Assembly (NCBI RefSeq): GCF_051148895.1
Contig: NZ_CP154625.1
Location: 124,001-188,000 of the forward strand
DNA length: 64,000 nt
Reading direction: 5' to 3'
DNA from: Terrisporobacter vanillatitrophus
Lineage (GTDB): Bacteria; Bacillota; Clostridia; Peptostreptococcales; Peptostreptococcaceae
Of the stretch, positions 57,876-64,000 are shown one piece after another (positions within the stretch are counted from its first letter, which is position 1; the number at the start of each line of letters is the position of its first letter). Position numbers and translations under genes: made by a program. Below the pieces are notes generated by a model. It saw only the letters and a list, made by a program, of their open reading frames with translations, had not been told where the DNA came from and did no database searches.

Positions 57876-59747
57876 ATGGGCAGAAAGTTATTAAAATTAT
57901 TAATCGTTTTATTATTATTTGGGATTTATACTACAAGACAAGATATTTATCATAATTGTGTAGCAGTTTTTGCGCAAAATGAAAAAGATGAAGAGAAACC
58001 CAAAAAAGAAATTGATTATAGTAAGTATTGTTGGAATTTATATACCTTATATAAAAATGATGATGAATGGTCAAAAGATTTAAAAAGATTTAATAAAGAG
58101 ATGAATGAACTGGAAAATTATATAGGAAAATTAACAAAATCAAAAACTCATTTATCTCTAGGAATGGGAATAAAAGAAAAACTTGATATAAAGCTAAACG
58201 CTCTATCAGCTTATGCTAAGTTAAAAAAAGATTTAAATAAGAATTCATATGAATATTTAAACATGACAGAAGAAATTAAGAAAACTTATTCTAGGTATAT
58301 AAATATCACATCTCAGTTGGAGTTAGAAATACTTAAATTATCAGATAAAGATTGCAATAAATACCTATCCGATAAAAAAATTTATAATAAGTATGGTATG
58401 TATATAAAAGATATTAGAAGAAACAAAAAACATTATTTAGATGATAAGAGCGAAAATATATTATCAAACATGTCGTCTATAAATGGACTACCTAGTAATG
58501 TTTATGATTTGTTTAGAAACATGGATAAGAAAACTAATATAACTCCTGCAGAATACGAAAATGCTATACAAGATTATAATAGAGAAAAAAGAGTGGAAGC
58601 TTATAGAAATGAATTTTTGCCATATAACGACAATGTAAATACTTTAGCAGGATTGTTAGGTGGACAGGTTAATAAAAATATTTTTTATTCTACAGTGAGA
58701 AATTATGATTCGTCTTTGCAAATGTATTTAGACTCAGAGAATATAGATGAAAAGGTTTATAAAGGGTTAATAAATACTGTAAGCAAAAATACAGATAGCT
58801 TACATAAGTATATTAGCCTTAGAAAAAAAGTATTAAACTTAGATAAAGTATATTACTACGATATGTTTGTGCCTATTGTTAACGAATGTGAAGATGTTGT
58901 TTCTTATGATAAAGCACAAGAGATGGTTTATTCTGCTTTAACACCTTTGGGTGATGCATATGGAAGCGTAGTTTACAAGGCATTTAATGAAAGATGGGTA
59001 GATGTATATTCTAAAGAAAATAAAGTTAGCGGAGGATACTGCTTATCAGTATATGACAATCATCCTTATATACTGCTTAACTACAATAGCTCTATAGGAG
59101 GGGTATCTACATTAATTCATGAACTTGGTCATGGAGTTTACGAATATTTAAGCTCTAAAAATCAAAATTTTTATAATTCTTCTCCATCTATTTTTACTCA
59201 TGAAGTAGCATCAACAACTAATGAAGTGCTTCTTTATGAAAATTTGATTAAAAACGCAAGAAATAATAAAGAAAAAGCTTATTATATTAGCATGTATTTA
59301 GATTTTATAAAAAATACACTATATACACAAAGTATGTACGCTGAGTTTGAAGACTATATACATGAAGCTGCAGAAAATAATAAACAACTAAATGCATTAG
59401 TATTAAATGATAAATGGTCTATGCTATTAAAAAAATACTATGGAGATGATTTTGAAGTAGATCCACTATCTATGGTAGGCTGGGCTAGAATACCTCATTT
59501 CTATAATAGTTTTTATGTATATAAATATGCAGCAGGATGCTGTAGTGCGGTTACTTGTGCTCAAGACATACTTAAAAACGGACCAGATAATTATTTGAAT
59601 TTCCTTAAAAAAGGTGGTTCAGATTATCCTTTAAATCTATTAAAATCTAATAATGTTGATTTAAATAGTCAAAAACCTATTAAAAATACTATAGAAAAAT
59701 TTGATCAATTGGTAGATGAGTTAGAAAAACTACTATCGCAACAATAA
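57876..59747 (+). CDS. secreted M3-family (oligoendopeptidase F-like) metallopeptidase
   Basis: 623 aa. An N-terminal signal peptide (hydrophobic 5-18, possible cleavage after VFA at 33) is unusual for this mostly cytoplasmic family. The zinc site is HELGH with H415, E416 and H419; the third ligand is probably E443 in THEVASTTNE. GYCLSVYDNHPYILLNYNSS and the C-terminal YKYAAGCCSAV fit PepF. Two earlier in-frame starts exist (57855, 57858), but AAAGGGTGG fits 57876. A possible hairpin covers this RBS. Confidence 0.88.
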   Translation: MGRKLLKLLIVLLLFGIYTTRQDIYHNCVAVFAQNEKDEEKPKKEIDYSKYCWNLYTLYKNDDEWSKDLKRFNKEMNELENYIGKLTKSKTHLSLGMGIKEKLDIKLNALSAYAKLKKDLNKNSYEYLNMTEEIKKTYSRYINITSQLELEILKLSDKDCNKYLSDKKIYNKYGMYIKDIRRNKKHYLDDKSENILSNMSSINGLPSNVYDLFRNMDKKTNITPAEYENAIQDYNREKRVEAYRNEFLPYNDNVNTLAGLLGGQVNKNIFYSTVRNYDSSLQMYLDSENIDEKVYKGLINTVSKNTDSLHKYISLRKKVLNLDKVYYYDMFVPIVNECEDVVSYDKAQEMVYSALTPLGDAYGSVVYKAFNERWVDVYSKENKVSGGYCLSVYDNHPYILLNYNSSIGGVSTLIHELGHGVYEYLSSKNQNFYNSSPSIFTHEVASTTNEVLLYENLIKNARNNKEKAYYISMYLDFIKNTLYTQSMYAEFEDYIHEAAENNKQLNALVLNDKWSMLLKKYYGDDFEVDPLSMVGWARIPHFYNSFYVYKYAAGCCSAVTCAQDILKNGPDNYLNFLKKGGSDYPLNLLKSNNVDLNSQKPIKNTIEKFDQLVDELEKLLSQQ

Positions 59748-59847
59748 TTGTTTAGCTAATAATAAACATGACAAAAGTATGAGTATAATGATAAAATAAA
59801 CATGAATATAACTTATTGTATTTAAGATTATTGGAGGGAATAACATT

Positions 59848-60735
59848 ATGCAAAGGAAGATAAGAAAAGCGGTTATACCTGCTGCAGGACTTGGTACAAG
59901 ATTTCTACCAGCAACAAAGGCTCAACCAAAAGAAATGTTACCTATTGTTGATAAACCAACCTTGCAATATATAATTGAGGAAGCTGTGGCTTCTGGAATA
60001 GAGGAAATATTAATAATAACTGGTAAAAATAAAAAATCTATTGAAGATCATTTTGATAAATCCGTAGAGTTAGAATTAGAACTTGAACAAAAAGGAAAGA
60101 CAGAATTGCTAGAAATAGTTAGAGATATATCTAAGATGATAAACATCTATTATATAAGACAAAAGGAACCTAAGGGGCTTGGAGATGCCATATACTGTGC
60201 AAGAAGTTTCATAGGAGATGAACCTTTTGCAGTTATGCTTGGAGATGATATCGTAGATAACGATGTTCCATGCTTAAGACAACTTATGGATGCTTACGAA
60301 GAATATAGAACTACTATTCTTGGAGTTCAAACAGTTGAAAGTGAAAATGTAAATAAGTATGGTATAATAGATGCAAAACATATAGAAGATAGAGTTTACA
60401 AAGTTAAGGATCTAGTTGAAAAGCCTGATATAGATAAAGCTCCTTCTAATATTGCTATTTTAGGAAGGTACATAATTACACCTGAAATATTTGATATATT
60501 AGAAGATTTACCTATAGGAAAGGGTGGAGAAGTCCAGTTAACAGACGCCTTAAAAAGACTATCTAAAAAAGAGGCTATGTATGCATATAATTTTGAGGGA
60601 AGAAGATACGATGTGGGCGACAAATTAGGTTTCCTAGAAGCCACTGTAGATTTTGCTCTTAAAAAAGATGAGTTAAGAGATGATTTTATAAAATATCTTA
60701 AAAAAGTTAGCCTTGAAGACGCTGATAAAAAATAG
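59848..60735 (+). CDS. galU: UTP--glucose-1-phosphate uridylyltransferase
   Basis: 295 aa. It makes UDP-glucose. VIPAAGLGTRFLPATKAQPK is the nucleotide-binding signature, and LGDDIV and VEKPDIDKAPS are conserved. RBS TTGGAGGGAATAA. It is followed by a 37-codon membrane peptide gene, and then a terminator. Confidence 0.95.
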   Translation: MQRKIRKAVIPAAGLGTRFLPATKAQPKEMLPIVDKPTLQYIIEEAVASGIEEILIITGKNKKSIEDHFDKSVELELELEQKGKTELLEIVRDISKMINIYYIRQKEPKGLGDAIYCARSFIGDEPFAVMLGDDIVDNDVPCLRQLMDAYEEYRTTILGVQTVESENVNKYGIIDAKHIEDRVYKVKDLVEKPDIDKAPSNIAILGRYIITPEIFDILEDLPIGKGGEVQLTDALKRLSKKEAMYAYNFEGRRYDVGDKLGFLEATVDFALKKDELRDDFIKYLKKVSLEDADKK

Positions 60736-60761
60736 TTATAAAATTTAGAGAGGTGATTCAT

Positions 60762-60875
60762 ATGGCTAAAAATATACAAAAAAAAATGACTAAAGTTCTA
60801 GCAATAGGAATAGCTGTGATTTTTATATTAACAAGTATATCTACGTTAATAAGAATGTTAGCATCGTCATTATAG
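60762..60875 (+). CDS. DUF4044-like small membrane peptide, 37 aa
   Basis: Starts MAKNIQKKMTKVLAIGIAV, with one hydrophobic helix at about 12-32 and a TAG stop. RBS GAGAGGTGATT is well spaced. Length, basic start and single helix resemble DUF4044 peptides, common in clostridia. Probably co-transcribed with galU. It is too short to be certain by sequence alone. Confidence 0.65.
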   Translation: MAKNIQKKMTKVLAIGIAVIFILTSISTLIRMLASSL

Positions 60876-60878
60876 AGA

Positions 60879-60909
60879 AAAAGCTGGTCTTTTAAGACTA
60901 GCTTTTTTT
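60879..60909 (+). terminator. terminator of galU
   Basis: AAGCTGGTCTT/AAGACTAGCTT (one wobble), then T run. Confidence 0.88.
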
Positions 60910-60924
60910 ATTATAGTATATTAT

Positions 60925-61014
60925 TTGCTAAGCTTAAAAAATAGTGTAATCTCTAAGCTACATGAAGGATAAATATTTTATTCATTGCTGACATGATCAA
61001 AGTGAATTTTTTAT
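60925..61014 (+). repeat. dispersed intergenic repeat, copy 4 (degenerate)
   Basis: AGCTACATGAAGGATA resembles the CATATGAAGTGTA block of copy 2, and GACATGATCAAAGTGAATTTTTT resembles the GCATATGATCAGAGCGAATTTT end of copy 3. It begins about 16 bases after the galU terminator. The most degraded copy with copy 5. Confidence 0.5.
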
Positions 61015-61092
61015 GAAATAAATTATAAATATAAAATATATTAACAGGTCTTAGATAAATAATAAAATAAGTTGAAAAATATAAAAAAGATA

Positions 61093-61123
61093 TTGACCCC
61101 GACGTTAGGTAACCCTTTATTAT
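61093..61123 (+). promoter_or_regulatory. MerR-type promoter, 19-bp spacer
   Basis: TTGACC (61093-61098), a 19-base spacer with a GACGTTAGGTAAC dyad, then TATTAT (61118-61123). The long spacer with a central dyad is the signature of promoters activated by MerR-family proteins. Confidence 0.78.
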
Positions 61124-61144
61124 AAAGTTGTAGGAGGTGAGTAA

Positions 61145-61903
61145 ATGGAATATACATCAAAGAAGTTTGCAGAGCTGTCTGGTGTTAGTATTAGGACACT
61201 TAGATACTATGATGAAATCGGTCTACTTAAGCCTTGTCGTATAAACTCATCAGGATATCGTATATATGGAGAAAGAGAAGTGGATTTACTGCAACAAATA
61301 TTACTTTATAAATCTATAGATATGAAATTAGAAGATATACAAAAGCTAATATACCAACCAAGCTTCAATATTTGTAATGCATTAGAGGAACATTATAATC
61401 AACTTATTTCAAGAAAAAATCAACTTGAAGAATTAATTTTAATAGTTGAAAAAACATTAGATCATAAAAAAGGAGAGAGAGAGATGTCAAATAAAGAAAA
61501 GTTTGAAGTATTTAAAAATAATAAATTAGAGGAAAATGAAGCTAAATATGGAAAAGAAATTAGAGAAAAATACGGAAGAGATATTGTAGAATCATCTAAT
61601 AAAAAATGGATGAATATGAATGAGGAAGATATAAAAAAAATGCAAGAAATAGAGGATGAAATGTTTAAATCATTAGCAGTAGTTATAAACAATAATGATT
61701 TAGATTCTGAAGATGCAAAAAATGTATATGAAAAACATAAGGATTGGTTATGTTTTTCAGGACAAGTATACTCAACTGAAGCTCATGTTGGGTTAGCAGA
61801 GATGTATGTAGCAGATGAAAGATTTGCTAAATACTACAATGATAGAGGTGGATTAGGTGCTACTGAAATACTTCGTGATATTATAGTTAAATATGCAAAG
61901 TAA
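61145..61903 (+). CDS. MerR family regulator, TipA-like
   Basis: 252 aa. MerR helix-turn-helix at 1-70 (SGVSIRTLRYYDEIGLLKP), a dimerisation coiled coil (about 75-110), then a TipAS drug-binding domain (about 130-250; KHKDWLCFSGQVYSTEAHVG). TipA-type proteins bind thiopeptides or other drugs and activate transcription. An internal ATG after GGAGAGAGAG at 61484 could give the TipAS domain alone, as in Streptomyces tipAS. The 19-bp-spacer promoter suggests autoactivation. Confidence 0.9.
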   Translation: MEYTSKKFAELSGVSIRTLRYYDEIGLLKPCRINSSGYRIYGEREVDLLQQILLYKSIDMKLEDIQKLIYQPSFNICNALEEHYNQLISRKNQLEELILIVEKTLDHKKGEREMSNKEKFEVFKNNKLEENEAKYGKEIREKYGRDIVESSNKKWMNMNEEDIKKMQEIEDEMFKSLAVVINNNDLDSEDAKNVYEKHKDWLCFSGQVYSTEAHVGLAEMYVADERFAKYYNDRGGLGATEILRDIIVKYAK

Positions 61904-61938
61904 TCTTTATAGCAATATTTTTAAATATTATTTTATAA

Positions 61939-61984
61939 AAAAGCATTCCAAAATATTAGTTTAAATATTTTGGGATGCTTTTAT
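61939..61984. terminator. terminator of the MerR gene
   Basis: 19-bp stem (61939-61957 with 61964-61982; one wobble) with T on the right. A-rich on the left side, so possibly bidirectional. Confidence 0.85.
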
Positions 61985-62000
61985 CCTTTTATTCCCAACC

Positions 62001-62072
62001 TAATTGACTTGAACAAGATAGTTTCTTGAAGTGTAGGGTTTATACGGTTGCTTAAGTGAAGCAAATTTTTAG
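62001..62072 (+). repeat. dispersed intergenic repeat, copy 5 (short)
   Basis: GAAGTGTAGGGTTTATACGG then TTGCTTAAGTGAAGCAAATTTTT matches the copy-2 end GAAGTGTAGCGCCCACGCAG then TGGCTTAAGCGAAGCGAATTTTT with mostly transition differences. ACTTGAAC at its 5' end and GCTTAAGT near its 3' end preserve the outer pairing of copy 2 with a changed first base pair. The rest of the gap to glpX (62073-62235) is AT-rich with no gene seen. Confidence 0.7.
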
Positions 62073-62235
62073 CATTAACAAATACATAATTTATCTAAAG
62101 TTATACAATAAAATGTATAGTATATCATATTATTAAGAATAGTAAATATAAAACAAATATATAATACACTATTTACTAAGATAAGTATATAATATATAAT
62201 TTTCTATGTAATATAGTAAAGGAGAGGGCAGATTA

Positions 62236-63237
62236 ATGGATAGAAATTTAGCATTAGAACTTGTAAGAGTAACGGAAGCAGCAGCCTTAGTATCTTCTCA
62301 GTTTATGGGAAGAGGAGATAAAAATGGAGCAGATGGTGCTGCTGTAGAAGCAATGAGAAGAGCTTTTGAATCTATAAAAATTAATGGAGAAGTAGTTATT
62401 GGTGAAGGTGAATTAGATGAAGCACCAATGCTATATATAGGGGAAAAAGTTGGATTACAAACAGAAGATTCTATGGAAGTAGATATAGCTGTAGATCCAC
62501 TTGATGGAACTACATTAATAGCAAAAGGGCTACCAAATGCTATATCCGTAATAGCGGTTGGAAAGAAAGGCTCCCTACTTCATGCGCCAGACACATATAT
62601 GAAAAAAATTGTTGTTGGGCCAAAAGCGAAAGGATGCATAGATTTAGATAAAAGCGTTGAAGAAAATATATTAAGTGTGGCAAAAGCTTTAGGTAAAAAA
62701 ACTACACAAATGACAATAATGACACAAGATAGAGAAAGACATAATTATATAATCGAACCGGCTAGAAAATTAGGTTGCCAAATAAGAATGTTCGGTGATG
62801 GAGATGTAGCTACAGGTATTGCTACTTGTTTTGAAGAAACAGGTGTAGATATACTTATGGGAATCGGAGGAGGCCCAGAAGGTGTAATAACAGCAGCAGC
62901 TATAAAATGTATGGGTGGAGATATGCAAGCTCAAATTTATCCTATGAGTGAACAAGAAAGAAATAGATGTCATGAAATGGGATTATCTGATGAAGATATA
63001 GAAAAGAAATTAACTTTAGAAGATTTAGCTAAAGGTGATGATTTATTCTTTGCTGCTACAGGAATTACGGAAGGCAATTTATTAAAAGGTGTAATAAATG
63101 TAGGAGACAATAAAGCTAAAACTGAATCTATTGTAATGAGAGGAAAGACAGGAACAATAAGATTTGTAGATGCAACGCATAACCTTGATAAAAACGAAAT
63201 ACTTGTTGATTTAATGAAAAAATATAATATGGAATAA
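62236..63237 (+). CDS. glpX: fructose-1,6-bisphosphatase, class II
   Basis: 333 aa GlpX-type. VVIGEGELDEAPM and VDIAVDPLDGTTLIAKG (D87-T93) form the metal/phosphate site, and MGIGGGPEGVITAAA is family-specific. Gluconeogenesis. RBS AAAGGAGAGGGC. Followed by a terminator and rho, a common clostridial pair. Confidence 0.95.
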   Translation: MDRNLALELVRVTEAAALVSSQFMGRGDKNGADGAAVEAMRRAFESIKINGEVVIGEGELDEAPMLYIGEKVGLQTEDSMEVDIAVDPLDGTTLIAKGLPNAISVIAVGKKGSLLHAPDTYMKKIVVGPKAKGCIDLDKSVEENILSVAKALGKKTTQMTIMTQDRERHNYIIEPARKLGCQIRMFGDGDVATGIATCFEETGVDILMGIGGGPEGVITAAAIKCMGGDMQAQIYPMSEQERNRCHEMGLSDEDIEKKLTLEDLAKGDDLFFAATGITEGNLLKGVINVGDNKAKTESIVMRGKTGTIRFVDATHNLDKNEILVDLMKKYNME

Positions 63238-63242
63238 ATAAG

Positions 63243-63268
63243 AAGTGGGCAAGTTGTCCACTTTTTTT
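63243..63268 (+). terminator. terminator of glpX
   Basis: AAGTGGGCAA/TTGTCCACTT (one wobble) then seven T. Confidence 0.85.
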
Positions 63269-63292
63269 ATAATTCTAGACTACTTTTAACAG

Positions 63293-63410
63293 AGTAACAA
63301 GGTTGTCTGAAGGAGTAGTAAATGATTGGCATACATGTAAATCAAAGACATCTTATTGGCGACATTAAGAATAGTACTTATACAGTGGTAAGGAAGCAAT
63401 TTTTTATTTT
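63293..63410 (+). repeat. dispersed intergenic repeat, copy 6 (degenerate)
   Basis: CAAGGTTGTCTGAAG corresponds to CAAGGTCGATGCCTG of copy 2, GACATCTTATTGGCGACAT to GGCACCTCGTTAGCCATAT, and CAGTGGTAAGGAAGCAATTTTTT to the copy-2 end. It begins about 25 bases after the glpX terminator. The rest of the gap to rho is AT-rich and holds the rho promoter. Confidence 0.65.
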
Positions 63411-63474
63411 TATGAATAAATTTACAAATAATAGTAAAAATAATAAAAAAGATAAGAACTAGGAGTTTTACGTG

Positions 63475-63503
63475 TTGACCATGATATTTAATAGTGATAT
63501 TAT
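63475..63503 (+). promoter_or_regulatory. promoter of rho
   Basis: TTGACC (63475-63480), 17-bp spacer, TATTAT (63498-63503). It gives a leader of about 105 nt before the rho start. Confidence 0.72.
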
Positions 63504-63614
63504 TAGTTTATTAAATTTCATATTTAAAAATAATTACTTTTCTTTTTCACGCCCTATATTCCCTATAAAATTAAAATTTAATTACAGCCTTAAATAAAAT
63601 GTTAGGAGGTTCCT

Positions 63615-64000
63615 TTGAATTTGGAAAATATAACAATGGAAGAATTGAGTAAAAAGACTTTAGCAGAACTTAGACAAATAGCTAAGGACTTAGATATAAA
63701 ATCGGTTACTAAATATAAAAAAAATGAGTTAATTGAGTTAATTAAGAGCAACTCAAAAGATAACAATGAAAAAGACAAGAAGATATTAGGTAATAATGAA
63801 GTAAGTATAAATAAAGAATATATTAATGAAGATATAGAGGCTAAAGAACAAAAACAGGGAAGAGAAAATACTAATAATAGTGGGGACAGAAGTAAACAGT
63901 TTATTAATAGAAATAGTGATACGGAAAATATTAAAACTGGTGATAAATTAGACAATAGATCTTATGTAAAAACTCATAGTAGAGAAAATCAAAACAATTC
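63615..64000 (+). CDS. rho: transcription termination factor Rho, N-terminal part (runs off window)
   Basis: At least 128 codons are present, with no stop before the window end. A TTG start at 63615 follows AGGAGG by five bases; the first ATG at 63636 lies inside the domain. Residues 8-45 are a Rho_N helical module (LSKKTLAELRQIAKDLDIKS, then KKNELIELIK). From about residue 50 the chain is a low-complexity linker rich in Asn, Lys, Glu and Ser, as in clostridial Rho proteins with long disordered insertions. The RNA-binding and ATPase domains lie beyond the window. Confidence 0.85.
   Translation, partial: MNLENITMEELSKKTLAELRQIAKDLDIKSVTKYKKNELIELIKSNSKDNNEKDKKILGNNEVSINKEYINEDIEAKEQKQGRENTNNSGDRSKQFINRNSDTENIKTGDKLDNRSYVKTHSRENQNN

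Overview
The window is about 64 kb of a low-GC, spore-forming clostridium. The Gram-positive anaerobe signature is clear: AT-rich codon use, AGGAGG ribosome-binding sites, T-box leaders, and a dense set of sporulation genes (spmAB, spoVG, spoVT, spoVB, yabP, yabQ, spoIIE). The 16S rRNA and the gene order (prs, pilT, prepilin peptidase, pth, mfd ... spoIIE ... glpX, rho) fit the Peptostreptococcaceae. From memory the 16S variable regions look closest to Terrisporobacter, but I could not run a search. The block matches the origin-proximal region of Bacillus subtilis (holB, ricT, trmN, rsmI, metG, tatD, rnmV, rsmA, purR, spoVG, glmU, prs, pth, mfd, spoVT, spoVB, yabN, yabOPQ, divIC, spoIIE), with clostridial insertions.

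Layout. 1-1230: 3' end of one rRNA operon (23S, 5S, terminator). 1231-2207: gene-free AT-rich DNA with a possible decayed reading frame and DnaA-box-like 9-mers. 2208-7300: a complete rRNA operon (tandem promoters, 16S, 23S, 5S, terminator), with no tRNA genes. 7337-13742: a co-directional run with an Orn/Lys/Arg decarboxylase, a guanylate-kinase-like protein, DNA polymerase III delta', RicT, and RNA-modification genes. 13765-15656: two genes on the minus strand (Lrp-type regulator, nicotinate phosphoribosyltransferase). 15820-20150: spmAB, T-box-metG, tatD. 20281-27156: an accessory stretch (GntR/ABC module, Fur-controlled DUF3793 gene, VOC protein, a small YidC paralogue, FAD reductase, DUF3786). 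27250-28663: rnmV-rsmA. 28909-33656: a second accessory stretch (PadR/DUF2812 pair, a very acidic Tyr/Glu protein, a membrane-anchored protein, an intact IS256-family element). 33663-64000: core genes from murC, purR, spoVG, T-box-tyrS, glmU-prs, pilT and prepilin peptidase, pth-mfd-prsA, spoVT, spoVB, yabN, hup, rqcP-yabPQ-divIC, ppx, spoIIE, a secreted M3 peptidase, galU, a TipA-like MerR regulator, glpX, and the 5' end of rho.

Regulatory DNA is unusually readable. There are two T-box leaders (Met and Tyr specifiers), a textbook sigma-H promoter at spoVG, and a spoIIE promoter with the 21-bp spacer expected of Spo0A-activated sigma-A promoters. There is a 19-bp-spacer MerR promoter, a double Fur box, and operator-like inverted repeats at the GntR and PadR genes.

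The least explained signal is a family of six related intergenic elements (about 28.70, 37.16, 54.08, 60.93, 62.00 and 63.29 kb). All have the same orientation. Each lies just after an intrinsic terminator and before the next gene, and each ends in a GAATTTT-like tract. At least two copies carry complementary ends with a compensatory base-pair change, which suggests a structured RNA or small mobile repeat. Also notable are an IS256 insertion that splits a terminator shared by two convergent genes, a probable ATT start codon for spmA, and a hairpin that can hide the ribosome-binding site of the secreted peptidase.
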